DNA of 64,000 nt from NCBI RefSeq assembly GCF_017377745.1, contig NZ_JAFVMG010000003.1, positions 146,122-210,121 on the forward strand, in the 5' to 3' direction. Below are positions 43,534-53,438 of the stretch, in pieces. The stretch is from Acetobacter suratthaniensis. Lineage in GTDB: Bacteria > Pseudomonadota > Alphaproteobacteria > Acetobacterales > Acetobacteraceae. Position 1 is the stretch's first letter; each line of letters starts with the position of its first letter. Both the position numbers and the translations under genes were made by a program. The notes beneath the pieces were generated by a model. It was not told the DNA's origin and did no database searches. It saw only the letters and a list, made by a program, of their open reading frames with translations.

Positions 43534-46500
43534 ATGCCGCATGCAGATTTTGTTCATCTTCGGGTTCATTCCGCTTACTCGCTGAGTCAGGGGGCCATAC
43601 GCGTTCCCGAGATCGTGGCCAAAGCGCAGGAAATGCGGATGCCTGCCGTGGGCATGACCGATTCCGGCAATCTGTTCGGCGCGCTGGAGTTTTCGCAATA
43701 TTGCGCCAAGGCTGGTGTGCAGCCCATCATCGGTTGCCAGATTGGCCTGCCTGCCCGCAATGACAAGCCGGGCGCTCCGGCTGAACCCATTGTCCTGCTT
43801 GCACAGAACGAGGTGGGGCTGGCTAACCTCCAGTTCCTCTCCTCCTACGGTTTTCAGCATAGTGATCCGGCCGACCCGATCGTGGGGCTGGATACCCTGT
43901 GCGAAAAAGCCGAAGGGCTGATCCTGCTTACAGGTGGCACACGCGGGCCTTTGTTTCAGATGCTGGCCGAAGGGCAGAAAGACGAGGCCGAGCGCTGGCT
44001 TGCCCGTCTGGCCGAGGTGTTTGGTGACAGGCTGGTGGTGGAACTGCACCGCCACGGCCTGGCTGTGGAAAAAGCGGTGGAGCCGGGTGTGCTGGGGCTG
44101 GCAGACCGTTTTGGTCTGCCACTGGTTGCGACCAATGAATGCTTTTTTCCCGCGCCCGATCTGTACGAGGCACATGACGCGCTGCTGTGTATTGCGCAGG
44201 GCCGCACGATGGCTGAGCGGGAGCGTTTTCGCGTAACGTCCGAGCACTGGTTTAAACCGCCGGAGATGATGCGGGCCCTGTTCGCGGATCTGCCCGAAGC
44301 CTGCGACAACACGCTTGAAATCGCCCGCCGCTGCGCCATCAAGGTGGAAACGCGCAGCCCCCTGCTGCCAGTCTGTCCAAAGGTGCGTGAGGGCGCAACC
44401 GAAGACCAGACCCTGCGCGCCATGGCGCATGAAGGGCTGGAGCAGCGCTTTACCGGCATGGCGCTGGATGAGGAAACCAAAGCCCGCTATCAGGCCCGGC
44501 TGACATTCGAGTTGGATATTATCTCGAAAATGGGTTTCCCCGGTTACTTCATGATCGTTGCGGACTTTATCCAGTGGGCCAAGTCGCATGATATTCCGGT
44601 GGGGCCGGGCCGTGGTTCGGGGGCGGGGTCGCTTGCGGCATGGGCGCTGACCATTACCGATATTGATCCTATTCCTTTCAACCTGCTGTTCGAACGGTTT
44701 TTGAACCCCGAACGTGTGTCCATGCCTGACTTTGATATTGATTTCTGTCAGGACAGGCGTGACGAGGTTATTTCCTATGTGCGGGGTGAATACGGGGCTG
44801 ACCGTGTCGCGCAGATCATTACCTTCGGTAAGTTGCAGGCGCGTGCTGCCGTGCGCGATGTGGGGCGTGTGCTGGGCCTGCCATATGGCATGGTTAACCG
44901 CGTAGCCGAGCTTATTCCAAACAATCCTGCAAAACCCGTGACGCTGAAAGAAGCCATTGCGGGCGAGCAAAAACTGCAGGAGATGCGCGACAGCGACGAG
45001 GCCCTGCGGCGCCTGCTCGAAATTGCCCAGCAGCTTGAAGGGCTGTTCCGCCACGCCAGTACACACGCCGCCGGTGTGGTCATTGGTGACCGGCCGCTGG
45101 TAGAACTGGTGCCGCTCTACCGAGACCCCAAAAGCGATATGCTGGTTACCCAGTATAATATGAAGTTTGTGGAGCAGGCGGGGCTGGTCAAGTTCGACTT
45201 TCTGGGGCTGACCACACTCACCATTCTGCGGCGCGGGGTCGATTTTATTGCCCGCATGGGCCAGAGCGTGGAGCTAGGTCGTATCCCGCTGGATGATGCC
45301 GCAACCTACGACATGCTGGGCCGTGGCGATGCCGCGGGTGTGTTCCAGTTCGAAGGTGCTGGCATGCGAGACGTGCTCAAGCAGATGCGCCCCACCCGGC
45401 TGGAAGACCTGATTGCCGCCGTGGCGCTGTATCGCCCCGGCCCGATGGCAAATATTCCCGATTACTGTCGGCGTAAACATGGCGAGGCCTGGGAGCCCCC
45501 GCACGAGGAAATCCGGGATATTCTTGAAGAGACCTACGGCATCATGGTCTATCAGGAACAGGTTATGCAGATCGCCCAGAAAATGGCGGGCTACAGTCTG
45601 GGTGGCGCTGACCTGTTGCGGCGCGCCATGGGTAAAAAAATCCGTGCGGAAATGGATCAGCAGCGCGAGATTTTCACCACCGGGGCAGTCGGGCGCGGGA
45701 TTCCCAAAGACAAAGCCGTTGAGGTGTTCGACCTCATGGCAAAATTTGCTGACTACGGCTTTAATAAATCACACGCGGCTGCGTATGCGCTGGTGTCTTA
45801 CCAGACCGCGTGGATGAAGGCCAATCACCCCGTAGCGTTTCTGGCAGCCTGTATGTCGCTCGCACGGGAAAAAACAGAAAAACTCGCGGCTTTACGGCAG
45901 GAAGCCGAACGCATGGGCATTGCCGTGCTGCCGCCCGATATCAACCGTTCCGAAGCTGATTTTTCCGTAGAGCAGCAGCCCGATGGCACCTATGCCATCC
46001 GCTATGCGCTGGCGGCGATCAAGAAAGTGGGTTTCGGGGCCATGGAATCGCTGGTGGCTACACGGGGTAAGCAGCCCTTTGCCGATCTGGTGGATTTTGC
46101 CACGCGTATAGACCCGCGCAACATCAACCGCATGCAGGTGGAAAATCTTGCAAAAGCCGGCGCTTTTTCCTGCCTCGATCCCAATCGTGCGCGTGTGCAT
46201 GGTGCCGCGGACACGCTCCTGCGTCGTGCGCATTCACAGGCACAGGAGGCGGCTTCAGGCCAGATCGGGCTGTTTGGCGGTGGCGGGCAGAAAGAACCCC
46301 TGCGGGTGGAAGACCGGCCCGACTGGCCCGAGTTCGAACGGCTGGCTATGGAGGCCGAAGCCGTAGGCTTTCACATGACGGCGCATCCGCTGGATTCTTA
46401 CGGCTCGGTTCTGCGGCGGCTGGGGGTTACCCGTATGTCGCAGCTTCTGTCTGCGGCGGAATCGGGTACGGCCCGTGTGCGGATTGCGGGCTGCGTGGTG

Positions 46501-46953
46501 GATCGCAAGGAACGCCCAACCCGTACAGGTAACAAGATGGCATGGGTGCGCCTGTCCGATGCGTCCGGCGGGTGCGAAGTGACGGTGTTTTCGGAAGTTC
46601 TGAGCCGAGTGCGGGATATTCTGGTTGCCGGCACAGCCGTTCTGGTAACGGCGGAGGCCAAGCTGGAGGGCGAAGCCCTACGCCTGACAGCGCAGGATAT
46701 TGTCGATCTTGAACAGGCGGCGGCACAGGAACAGGGGCGTATGCGTGTCTGGCTGGAAGGTGTGCATGCGCTTCCCCCTTTGCAGGCGATGCTGAATGAG
46801 CAGAAGGGGGGCGCGGGGCGTATTGTTCTGATGCCCGGCGTGGCCGAAAGCCGTGATGTCGAGGTCAGGCTGAAAGGCGGCTACAAGGTAACACCTGTGC
46901 TGGCACAGAAACTACGCACCGTGCCCGGTATTTCCAAGGTGGAGCAGATTTAA
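43534..46953 (+). CDS. dnaE: DNA polymerase III subunit alpha
   Basis: About 1139 residues, full-length replicative polymerase alpha. An N-terminal PHP domain (FVHLRVHSAYSLSQGAIRV, MTDSGNLFGALEF) leads to the palm with the catalytic Asp residues in VSMPDFDIDFCQDRRDEV and the segment GRGSGAGSLAAWALTITDID. Fingers (YGIMVYQEQVMQIAQKMAGY), a helix-hairpin-helix region and a C-terminal OB-fold (MAWVRLSDASGGCEVTVFSE) follow. The ATG at 43534 puts the PHP domain at the N-terminus; the 21 residues further upstream look unconserved. The pabB gene begins 4 bases after the stop. Confidence 0.96.
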   Translation: MPHADFVHLRVHSAYSLSQGAIRVPEIVAKAQEMRMPAVGMTDSGNLFGALEFSQYCAKAGVQPIIGCQIGLPARNDKPGAPAEPIVLLAQNEVGLANLQFLSSYGFQHSDPADPIVGLDTLCEKAEGLILLTGGTRGPLFQMLAEGQKDEAERWLARLAEVFGDRLVVELHRHGLAVEKAVEPGVLGLADRFGLPLVATNECFFPAPDLYEAHDALLCIAQGRTMAERERFRVTSEHWFKPPEMMRALFADLPEACDNTLEIARRCAIKVETRSPLLPVCPKVREGATEDQTLRAMAHEGLEQRFTGMALDEETKARYQARLTFELDIISKMGFPGYFMIVADFIQWAKSHDIPVGPGRGSGAGSLAAWALTITDIDPIPFNLLFERFLNPERVSMPDFDIDFCQDRRDEVISYVRGEYGADRVAQIITFGKLQARAAVRDVGRVLGLPYGMVNRVAELIPNNPAKPVTLKEAIAGEQKLQEMRDSDEALRRLLEIAQQLEGLFRHASTHAAGVVIGDRPLVELVPLYRDPKSDMLVTQYNMKFVEQAGLVKFDFLGLTTLTILRRGVDFIARMGQSVELGRIPLDDAATYDMLGRGDAAGVFQFEGAGMRDVLKQMRPTRLEDLIAAVALYRPGPMANIPDYCRRKHGEAWEPPHEEIRDILEETYGIMVYQEQVMQIAQKMAGYSLGGADLLRRAMGKKIRAEMDQQREIFTTGAVGRGIPKDKAVEVFDLMAKFADYGFNKSHAAAYALVSYQTAWMKANHPVAFLAACMSLAREKTEKLAALRQEAERMGIAVLPPDINRSEADFSVEQQPDGTYAIRYALAAIKKVGFGAMESLVATRGKQPFADLVDFATRIDPRNINRMQVENLAKAGAFSCLDPNRARVHGAADTLLRRAHSQAQEAASGQIGLFGGGGQKEPLRVEDRPDWPEFERLAMEAEAVGFHMTAHPLDSYGSVLRRLGVTRMSQLLSAAESGTARVRIAGCVVDRKERPTRTGNKMAWVRLSDASGGCEVTVFSEVLSRVRDILVAGTAVLVTAEAKLEGEALRLTAQDIVDLEQAAAQEQGRMRVWLEGVHALPPLQAMLNEQKGGAGRIVLMPGVAESRDVEVRLKGGYKVTPVLAQKLRTVPGISKVEQI

Positions 46954-46957
46954 CCCA

Positions 46958-48331
46958 ATGGCATGGTTGCGTGAGTTGCCCTGGCGTGAGCCAGATAGCG
47001 TGCTGGCGGCATGGGGGAATGTGCCATGGTGTGCTTTTCTGGACAGTGGCGGCGCTTTGGAAGAACGCAGCCGGTGGCGTTTTTTCTGCCATGCGCCCCG
47101 GCATGTGCTGCATGTCCAGGCCGGGCGGGTTATTCTGGATGGACGCGATCTGGGGCAGATGTCCGCAGCACAGGTTCTGTCTTTTCTGCGTAGTCTATGC
47201 CCCTGGTACGATGCTCTGGCCCAGCAAGTGGAGGGGGTGCCGTTCAGTGGCGGGCTTGTAGGGTTTGCCGGATACGCATTTGGGCTCGCGCTGGAAGGGA
47301 TAAACAGTGCGCATGCGGCACAGGCGGATGTGCCGGATATGGCCGTGGCTCTGTATGAGTATGCCTACGCATGGGATAGGCAGGAAAAGCGCTGTTATGT
47401 CAGTGGTTTTTCGCATGATGGATACGATTCAACGCGTTGTGTCGCCGCATGGTATGCCGTGCCGGAACAGATGGCACCTGTCCCGGCCTGTCCCTCTTTT
47501 ACGCTTGAGCCGGATCAGTCTGCGGATTCCTATCGTCGGGCTGTGGCGCAGGCGCGCGAACTGATTGCGGCTGGCGATATTTTTCAGGTCAATATAACCG
47601 GACGCTATACAGCGCTCCTGCCGGATGGGGTGTCGAAGGTTGATCTGTATCGGCGGCTGCGGGCGCATGCTCCAGCCCCTTTTGGGGCGTATCTGTCCTG
47701 CGGGGCGGATTTTTCTCTGTTGTCCTGTTCGCCCGAGCGGTTTGTGAGTGTCAGCGACCGGGGGGCGGTGGCGTCACGGCCGATCAAAGGCACAGCCCCA
47801 CGCGGGCAGGATGCGGCACAGGATGAGGCGTTTGCCCGCATGCTGGCAGCAGATGAAAAGGAATGTGCCGAAAACCTGATGATTGTTGATCTGATGCGCC
47901 ATGACATCGGGCGCGTTGCCCGCATAGGCAGTATGCAGGTTCAGGACTTTCTGAAGGTGGAACGTTTTGCCCATGTACACCATCTGGTGTCGGAAGTGCG
48001 AGGCACCCTGCAGCCGGAGCATGATGCGTTTGACCTGCTGGCCGCGACCCTGCCGCCGGGTTCGGTCACCGGGGCGCCAAAGCACAGGGCGCTGGAAATT
48101 ATTGATATGTTGGAGGCTTCTCCCAGAGGGGCCTATTGTGGAACGGTTTTTCGTATCGGGGTGGACGGCAGCATGGATAGTGCCGTCATTATCCGCAGCT
48201 TTGAATGTGCGGGCCGGGTCATGAGGATTGGCGTGGGCGGGGGCATTACCATCCTGTCCGACCCACAGAAGGAATATGAGGAAATGCGTCTGAAACTGGC
48301 TCCATTTGCTGCGTTTGCGGAGGGCGTATGA
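46958..48331 (+). CDS. pabB: Aminodeoxychorismate synthase component I
   Basis: 457 residues of the chorismate-utilising family. It makes aminodeoxychorismate from chorismate with ammonia from the PabA glutaminase, on the route to folate. PIKGTAPRG and MIVDLMRHDIGRV, RFAHVHHLVSEVRG, PPGSVTGAPKHRALEIID and MRIGVGGGITILSDPQKEYEE are the expected motifs. PIKGT, rather than PIAGT, and linkage to a pabC-like gene favour PabB over TrpE. It starts 4 bases after dnaE and overlaps pabC by 4 bases, so the three are likely co-transcribed. Confidence 0.9.
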   Translation: MAWLRELPWREPDSVLAAWGNVPWCAFLDSGGALEERSRWRFFCHAPRHVLHVQAGRVILDGRDLGQMSAAQVLSFLRSLCPWYDALAQQVEGVPFSGGLVGFAGYAFGLALEGINSAHAAQADVPDMAVALYEYAYAWDRQEKRCYVSGFSHDGYDSTRCVAAWYAVPEQMAPVPACPSFTLEPDQSADSYRRAVAQARELIAAGDIFQVNITGRYTALLPDGVSKVDLYRRLRAHAPAPFGAYLSCGADFSLLSCSPERFVSVSDRGAVASRPIKGTAPRGQDAAQDEAFARMLAADEKECAENLMIVDLMRHDIGRVARIGSMQVQDFLKVERFAHVHHLVSEVRGTLQPEHDAFDLLAATLPPGSVTGAPKHRALEIIDMLEASPRGAYCGTVFRIGVDGSMDSAVIIRSFECAGRVMRIGVGGGITILSDPQKEYEEMRLKLAPFAAFAEGV

Positions 48332-49158
48332 GCCTGATGTGGCTGAACGGGGAACTGGTGCCGCTCGCTGCCGCGCGGATCAGTCCTATGGATCGTGGTT
48401 TTACGCTGGGTGATGGCCTGTTTGAGACCATGCGTGTGCGTGCGGGGTGGGTCATGAATCTTTACGCCCATATGCACCGGCTGGTTGAAGGCGGGCGGAT
48501 TCTGGGCCTGCCTGTGCCAGATACCGGTGCCGTGCGGCAGGCTCTGTGCGAATTGCTGGATGCTACCGATATTGAAGAGGGCAGTATCCGCCTGACCCTG
48601 AGCCGGGGCGAAAGCCCGCGTGGCCTGCTCCCCCCTGCCAACACCCGCTCCACACTGGCCCTTACGGCCAGTCCGGGGGCTTTTGCCCGGACAACGGTGC
48701 GTGCCATTACCAGCGGGTTGATCCGGCGGGATGAAACCTCTCCGCTTTCGCGTATCAAAAGCCTGAATTACCTGCCCGGCATTCTGGCCCGGCAGGAAGC
48801 CGCCCGCGCCAATGCGGAAGAAGCCCTGCTGCTGAATATGCAGGGCCGGGTGGCGGAGAGTACCATCAGCACCATTATCGTGGCATCGGAAGACGGAGAG
48901 CTGACCACCCCACCGGTGAGTGAGGGCGCTCTGCCGGGTGTTGCGCGTGGCGTGTTGCTGGCACGCGGGCTGGTGCGCGAAGCGCCGCTTGAGAACGAAC
49001 AGATCCTGTGGGCGCGGGGGGTGTGGCTGGTCAATACGCTTTCATTGCGTGAGGTAACGGTGCTGGACGGGCAGGCGCTGGCCACCGACCCTGTATTGAC
49101 GGAGACTCTGGCTGCCTGTTTCGATACCGCGTCCGATACGTGGGCTGATGGCCCCTGA
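48328..49158 (+). CDS. pabC: Aminodeoxychorismate lyase (class IV PLP aminotransferase fold)
   Basis: 276 residues of the class IV aminotransferase family. ISPMDRGFTLGDGLFETMRV is the family start, and LSRIKSLNYLPGILARQEA carries the Lys that forms the Schiff base with PLP; NTLSLREVTVLDG is also conserved. As it overlaps pabB by four bases (ATGA), release of pyruvate to give 4-aminobenzoate is the best call. Branched-chain or D-amino acid transaminases share the fold and cannot be fully excluded. Confidence 0.82.
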   Translation: MSLMWLNGELVPLAAARISPMDRGFTLGDGLFETMRVRAGWVMNLYAHMHRLVEGGRILGLPVPDTGAVRQALCELLDATDIEEGSIRLTLSRGESPRGLLPPANTRSTLALTASPGAFARTTVRAITSGLIRRDETSPLSRIKSLNYLPGILARQEAARANAEEALLLNMQGRVAESTISTIIVASEDGELTTPPVSEGALPGVARGVLLARGLVREAPLENEQILWARGVWLVNTLSLREVTVLDGQALATDPVLTETLAACFDTASDTWADGP

Positions 49159-49401
49159 TAGGCGGCGTATCGTGTAAGAGATGCGCCCGTTCTGTCCTGC
49201 CGTATGGTAGAAAACCGCAGAGTGTTCCGATCACGCGCCTTAAAGGTTGGGGCGGGTGGTCAGGCATGCAGGAGAAGGGCTTGCATGACAGACCAGAAGG
49301 CGGAATCGTGCCAGCCGCCGCACGGTCGGCATGCGCCACGCACGGGTCGAGGGTATCTGTAACGCCGTGGCACCAACGCAGTGCAACATGAGGGGGATAT
49401 C

Positions 49402-50517
49402 ATGCAGGCGGAAACAACAGAACGGCAGGGCAGTGGTGTAAATGCTCCCCGATATGACCTGCGCCAGATCGATTGCGACCCTAATTTCTGGTATCCTGTT
49501 GCCTGGTCACGCAAGGTGCGGCCCGGTAAGGCATTTGCCGCGCGGTATGCTGGTGAACCCATTGCGCTGATCCGGCCTGAATATGGCCCGGTTTATGCTC
49601 TGGAAGACCGCTGTGCACACCGTCAGGTGCCGCTAAGTAAAGGCGTGGTGGATGAAAAAGGCTGTGTAAAGTGCTGCTACCACGGCTGGGCGTTTAATCA
49701 GCAGGGGCAGTGTGTCACGGTGCCTTATCTGAACCGCGAGGATGTGGGGCGGCCCGTACGCACCTTTCCATGCCGTGAAAAAGGCGGGCTGATTTTTATC
49801 TTCCCCGGCGATCCCGCTCTGGCTGACAGCGTGCCGGTGCCCGACATCGCGCAGGTGGGTAACCCTGAATATAAAACCCGACAGTTCAACCCGCGCCTGA
49901 AATGCCATTACACCTTCATGCACGAAAACCTGATGGACATGAACCATCAGTTCCTGCACCGCCGCCAGATGGGGTCGATTACGGCCCGTTTTTTAGGGCA
50001 GGACAAAGGCGAGAATTTTCTTGAGGCGCGTTACAGCTTTGCCCGCACGGCGGGCAGCCAGCCGCTTGCCGAAGCGCTGATTTTCGGACGCCATCACGAT
50101 CTTGAAGGGCGCGAACAGCCGGTGGAAGAGGTTGTCTCCATCCGCACCACCTATCCGTACCAGACGTTGCAGATCCACGATAAGGATGGCGATCTGATCA
50201 TGGATCTGTGGGTCTGTTATGTGCCGCTGGGTAAAACCCAGCAGGTTACGCAGGCGTTTGGGCTGCTGTCGGTCAAGAAACCCAAATGGGCTTTCCTGCT
50301 TGATATTGCATGGCCTGCCCTTGGCCTGTTCACACATCGCATTTTCGAGGAAGACCGCGAAATCGTGGAGATGGAGCAGGCCGCGTGGCGTGAACTGGGG
50401 GGAGATCATAATATAGAAGTCTTTCCCGTAGTGCGGAACCTGCGCACCCTGCTGGCAGCCCACGGGGTGCCAAACCGCTTTGCCCAGCCCCAACCTGCCC
50501 CGGCGCTGGCTGGCTGA
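49402..50517 (+). CDS. Rieske-type aromatic-ring-hydroxylating oxygenase, alpha-like
   Basis: 371 residues. The N-terminal Rieske domain holds the 2Fe-2S ligands C71-x-H73 and C91-x2-H94 (CAHRQ, CCYHGW). The C-terminal catalytic domain carries ENLMDMNHQFLH with the bridging Asp179 and the iron ligands His182 and His186. Such oxygenases, with a separate reductase, hydroxylate, demethylate or desaturate aromatic or terpenoid compounds. No reductase or ferredoxin gene is next to it. The ATG at 49402 has AGGGGGATATC upstream; a GTG at 49381 is possible. The substrate is unknown. Confidence 0.85.
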   Translation: MQAETTERQGSGVNAPRYDLRQIDCDPNFWYPVAWSRKVRPGKAFAARYAGEPIALIRPEYGPVYALEDRCAHRQVPLSKGVVDEKGCVKCCYHGWAFNQQGQCVTVPYLNREDVGRPVRTFPCREKGGLIFIFPGDPALADSVPVPDIAQVGNPEYKTRQFNPRLKCHYTFMHENLMDMNHQFLHRRQMGSITARFLGQDKGENFLEARYSFARTAGSQPLAEALIFGRHHDLEGREQPVEEVVSIRTTYPYQTLQIHDKDGDLIMDLWVCYVPLGKTQQVTQAFGLLSVKKPKWAFLLDIAWPALGLFTHRIFEEDREIVEMEQAAWRELGGDHNIEVFPVVRNLRTLLAAHGVPNRFAQPQPAPALAG

Positions 50518-50530
50518 GCTTTTTGTCCTT

Positions 50531-50560
50531 GCCTGCATGGCCAAAAAACGCCATACAGGC
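50531..50560 (+). terminator. Hairpin after the Rieske gene
   Basis: GCCTG-C-ATGGC/GCCAT-A-CAGGC, ten pairs around one mismatch with an 8-nt A-rich loop, beginning 14 bases after the stop codon. No T-run follows. Confidence 0.5.
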
Positions 50561-50674
50561 GCCGCCCGGCTTTTGGTCGGGACTACGCACGCGGGGCCAT
50601 GCCTCACTGGTGTCGGGTTTTAATAATCCGGCAGCGCTCCGCGGAGGTACAACCAGATAAGTAGGATCACGCCA

Positions 50675-51457
50675 ATGGCGATGCCCGATTTCACACTGCG
50701 TCAGCTCCTTGAAGCTGGTGTTCACTTTGGTCACCACACCCGCCGCTGGAACCCGCGCATGGCGCCGTACCTGTTCGGTGTGCGCAACCAGGTTCACATC
50801 ATCGACCTGCAGCAGACCGTTGGCCTGCTCGACCGCGCCCTGAAGGCGATTCGTGATGTTGTGGCCGGTGGTGGCCGCGTTCTGTTCGTTGGCACCAAGC
50901 GCGCCGCACAGGACCCGATTGCTGAAGCAGCCCGTCGTTGCGGCCAGTATTACGTCAACCATCGCTGGCTGGGCGGCATGCTCACCAACTGGAAGACCAT
51001 TCAGGGCTCCATCAAGCGTCTGCGCCAGATCGAAGAAACCCTCGAAGGCAACACGTCCGGCCTGACCAAGAAGGAAATTCTTGATCTGACCCGCCAGCGC
51101 GACAAGCTGGAGCGTTCGCTCGGTGGTATCAAGGAAATGGGCGGCCTGCCGGACGTCCTGTTCGTGATCGACACCAACAAGGAAAAGCTGGCCATTGAAG
51201 AAGCCAACAAGCTGGGTATCCCGGTTGTGGCCATTCTGGACAGCAACTCCGACCCGCGTGGCGTGACCTTCCCGGTTCCGGGCAACGATGACGCGATCCG
51301 CGCTATCGGCCTGTACTGTGATCTGGTGTCCGCTTCCGTGCTGGATGGTATTTCGGCCGAGCTGGGCGCTTCTGGTGCTGATCTGGGCGCTTCTGAAGAC
51401 CTGGTTGAAGAACCGGCTCTGGAAGAAGCAGCAGCCGACGCTCCGGTGGCTGGCTGA
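50675..51457 (+). CDS. rpsB: 30S ribosomal protein S2
   Basis: 260 residues. The conserved start is [20 protein letters not shown], with [18 protein letters not shown]-like helix, [15 protein letters not shown] and [25 protein letters not shown]. It binds the 30S platform together with S1. The C-terminal tail is Glu/Ala-rich. It is followed by tsf, as almost always in bacteria. The leader upstream (about 75 bases after the Rieske gene hairpin) probably holds the promoter, though no clear motif stands out. Confidence 0.98.
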   Translation: MAMPDFTLRQLLEAGVHFGHHTRRWNPRMAPYLFGVRNQVHIIDLQQTVGLLDRALKAIRDVVAGGGRVLFVGTKRAAQDPIAEAARRCGQYYVNHRWLGGMLTNWKTIQGSIKRLRQIEETLEGNTSGLTKKEILDLTRQRDKLERSLGGIKEMGGLPDVLFVIDTNKEKLAIEEANKLGIPVVAILDSNSDPRGVTFPVPGNDDAIRAIGLYCDLVSASVLDGISAELGASGADLGASEDLVEEPALEEAAADAPVAG

Positions 51458-51474
51458 TACGTCTTCAAGGAAGG

Positions 51475-51500
51475 CAGCCCGGTTTCGACCGGGCTGTTTT
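51475..51500 (+). terminator. Terminator after rpsB, TTCG-looped
   Basis: CAGCCCGGT-TTCG-ACCGGGCTG, a 9-bp perfect stem closed by a TTCG (UUCG) loop and followed by TTTT. It is a textbook intrinsic terminator that should reduce read-through from rpsB into tsf. Confidence 0.85.
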
Positions 51501-51537
51501 CATTTGTCACGGCCCACTTTAAGTGGGTGGAAAAATA

Positions 51538-51570
51538 CCTTGGCGCGCCCTGAACAGGGGCGCGCCAAGG
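51538..51570 (+). repeat. Strong hairpin in the tsf leader
   Basis: CCTTGGCGCGCCC pairs perfectly with GGGCGCGCCAAGG over 13 bp with a 7-base loop, ending 7 bases before the AGGAG of tsf. A smaller palindrome (CCCACTTTAAGTGGG) lies just upstream. It has no T-run and may control transcription or translation of tsf. Confidence 0.8.
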
Positions 51571-51590
51571 GTTTATAAGGAGTACGGAAG

Positions 51591-52496
51591 ATGGCGGAAA
51601 TTACCGCAGCACTGGTCAAGGATCTGCGCGAGAAAACCGGCGCGGGCATGATGGATTGCAAAAAGGCGCTGAACGAAGCGTCTGGCGACATCGAAGCGGC
51701 CATCGACTGGCTGCGCAAGAAGGGCCTTGCCGCCGCTGCCAAGAAGTCTGGCCGTGTTGCTGCTGAAGGTCTGGTTGCTGTAGCCTCCACCGACCGTTCC
51801 GCTGCCATGGTTGAAGTGAACGCTGAAACCGACTTCGTGGCACGTAACGAAGCTTTCCAGAGCTTTGTTGAAGAAATTGCCAAGGTTGCGCTCAAGGTTG
51901 GTGAAGACCTCGAAGCCATTAAGGCTGCTACGCTGGCCAGCGGTCGCACCGTGGCTGATGAGCTGACGCACCTGATCGCCACCATTGGCGAGAACATGTC
52001 CCTGCGCCGCGCCCGCGTGTTCACTGTGCCGTCCGGCGTTGTGGCTACCTATGTACACGGCGCGCTACGTCCGGGTCTGGGCAAGATCGGCGTTCTGGCC
52101 GCTATTGAAGCGCCGAGCGCGTCTGACGCGATCGAACAGCTTGGCCGCCAGATCGGCATGCATGTTGCCGCAACCCGTCCGTCTTCGCTGGATGTGGACA
52201 ATCTGGATCAGGATGCCGTCGAGCGTGAGCGCGCCGTGCTGATCGAGCAGTCCCGCGCTTCTGGCAAGCCCGAAGCCATCATCGAAAAGATGGTCGAAGG
52301 CCGTATCCGCAAGTTCTACGAAGAAGTGGTGCTGCTGGAGCAGGTCTGGGTGCATGACGGCGAAACCCGCGTGAAGGACGTGGTGAAGAAGGCTGGCGTG
52401 AAGCTGGCTGGCTTTGACCGCTTCCAGCTGGGCGAAGGCATTGAAAAAACCGCTGACGACTTCGCTGCCGAAGTTGCCAAGGTTGCTGGCGTCTGA
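51591..52496 (+). CDS. tsf: Elongation factor Ts
   Basis: 301 residues. Recycles EF-Tu by exchanging GDP for GTP. The N-terminal signature is [20 protein letters not shown], then [16 protein letters not shown] (TDFVARN) and the dimerisation region. C-terminal [21 protein letters not shown] is typical of alphaproteobacteria. The ATG follows AGGAG with 8 bases between. It lies after rpsB behind two hairpins and is followed by recO after 19 bases. Confidence 0.97.
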   Translation: MAEITAALVKDLREKTGAGMMDCKKALNEASGDIEAAIDWLRKKGLAAAAKKSGRVAAEGLVAVASTDRSAAMVEVNAETDFVARNEAFQSFVEEIAKVALKVGEDLEAIKAATLASGRTVADELTHLIATIGENMSLRRARVFTVPSGVVATYVHGALRPGLGKIGVLAAIEAPSASDAIEQLGRQIGMHVAATRPSSLDVDNLDQDAVERERAVLIEQSRASGKPEAIIEKMVEGRIRKFYEEVVLLEQVWVHDGETRVKDVVKKAGVKLAGFDRFQLGEGIEKTADDFAAEVAKVAGV

Positions 52497-52515
52497 GCGT
52501 AAGGCTTCCGTGAGT

Positions 52516-53283
52516 ATGAACAAGGGCGGGGTGTCTCCAGAGGAGGCCCCCGCCCTTGTTGTTTCTACCGCCCTCATGGGCGAGACAGCCGCGCGCGTGC
52601 ATGTGCTGACCGAGGCCGAAGGGCTGGTGCGGGGCATGGCGCATGGCGGGGCCAGTCGGGCCGGGCGCGCTTTGTGGCAGCCCGGTAATGTCGTGCGCAC
52701 GGCGATCCGCCAGCGTGGCGAGGCCGGGTTGCCTGCGTTTTCGGGCGAATTGCTATATGGCTGCGCAGGACGCCTGTTTTCCGCGCCGCTGGCGCTGGCC
52801 ATGGTGCAGTCTGCCTGCACGCTCCTTGATACGACCCTGCCAGAGCGTGAACCCTGCCTGCCGCTGTTTGCCACGACCGTGCGGCTTTTGTCTTTTCTGG
52901 GTTATGATGCGGCGGTGGCTGAACGTGAGGGGATGCCCCATTATATTCTTTGGGAGGCCGAACTGCTGCGTGCACTGGGTTTCGGGCTTGATCTGGGCTG
53001 CTGCGCCGTAACGGGCAGTCAGGATGATCTGGTTTATGTGTCACCCCGTAGCGGCCGGGCTGTCAGTAGTGCCGGGGCAGGGGAGTGGAAAGACCGTCTT
53101 CTGCCGCTACCCGCGTTTATGCGGGATGGGCAGGCCGAAGGTAGCCTTAAGGACTGGCAGCAGGGGCTGGCTCTGACCGGGTATTTTCTCGCCCGCCATG
53201 CTTTTGGCCAGCGGCACCGGCCTTTGCCCGCCGCGCGTGAGCGCCTGGCCGAAAGACTGGCCCAACAGGATAAGGCGGGTTGA
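52516..53283 (+). CDS. recO: DNA repair protein RecO
   Basis: About 255 residues of the RecO family, which with RecR loads RecA on SSB-coated DNA. Seen: the N-terminal OB-fold (VVSTALMGETAARVHVLT, EAEGLVRGMAHGG-like), the middle helical domain starting at FSAPLALAMVQSACTLL, and LLRALGFGLDLGCCAVTGSQ with the Cys-containing loop, though not a full four-Cys zinc site. The start is uncertain: ATG at 52516 has no good RBS, GTG at 52510 is an alternative. The frame is open upstream within tsf. It probably continues the tsf transcript. Confidence 0.87.
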   Translation: MNKGGVSPEEAPALVVSTALMGETAARVHVLTEAEGLVRGMAHGGASRAGRALWQPGNVVRTAIRQRGEAGLPAFSGELLYGCAGRLFSAPLALAMVQSACTLLDTTLPEREPCLPLFATTVRLLSFLGYDAAVAEREGMPHYILWEAELLRALGFGLDLGCCAVTGSQDDLVYVSPRSGRAVSSAGAGEWKDRLLPLPAFMRDGQAEGSLKDWQQGLALTGYFLARHAFGQRHRPLPAARERLAERLAQQDKAG

Positions 53284-53438
53284 TCCGCCAGTAACCCGAT
53301 AACGGCAGGGGCCAAAGACAGGCTGTGCGTGCGAGGGCTGTTTCGGGCATGACAAGGCTGGCACAACGCGGGCAGGGTCTATATGTCTGGCAGGTCGGAA
53401 CGCCCGATTGATGAAATGGCGCGTGTGCGGAGCAGGAA

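Noticed and set aside
43522..45066. Leftward open frame of 514 codons opposite dnaE
   Set aside because: Antisense shadow of a conserved coding gene.
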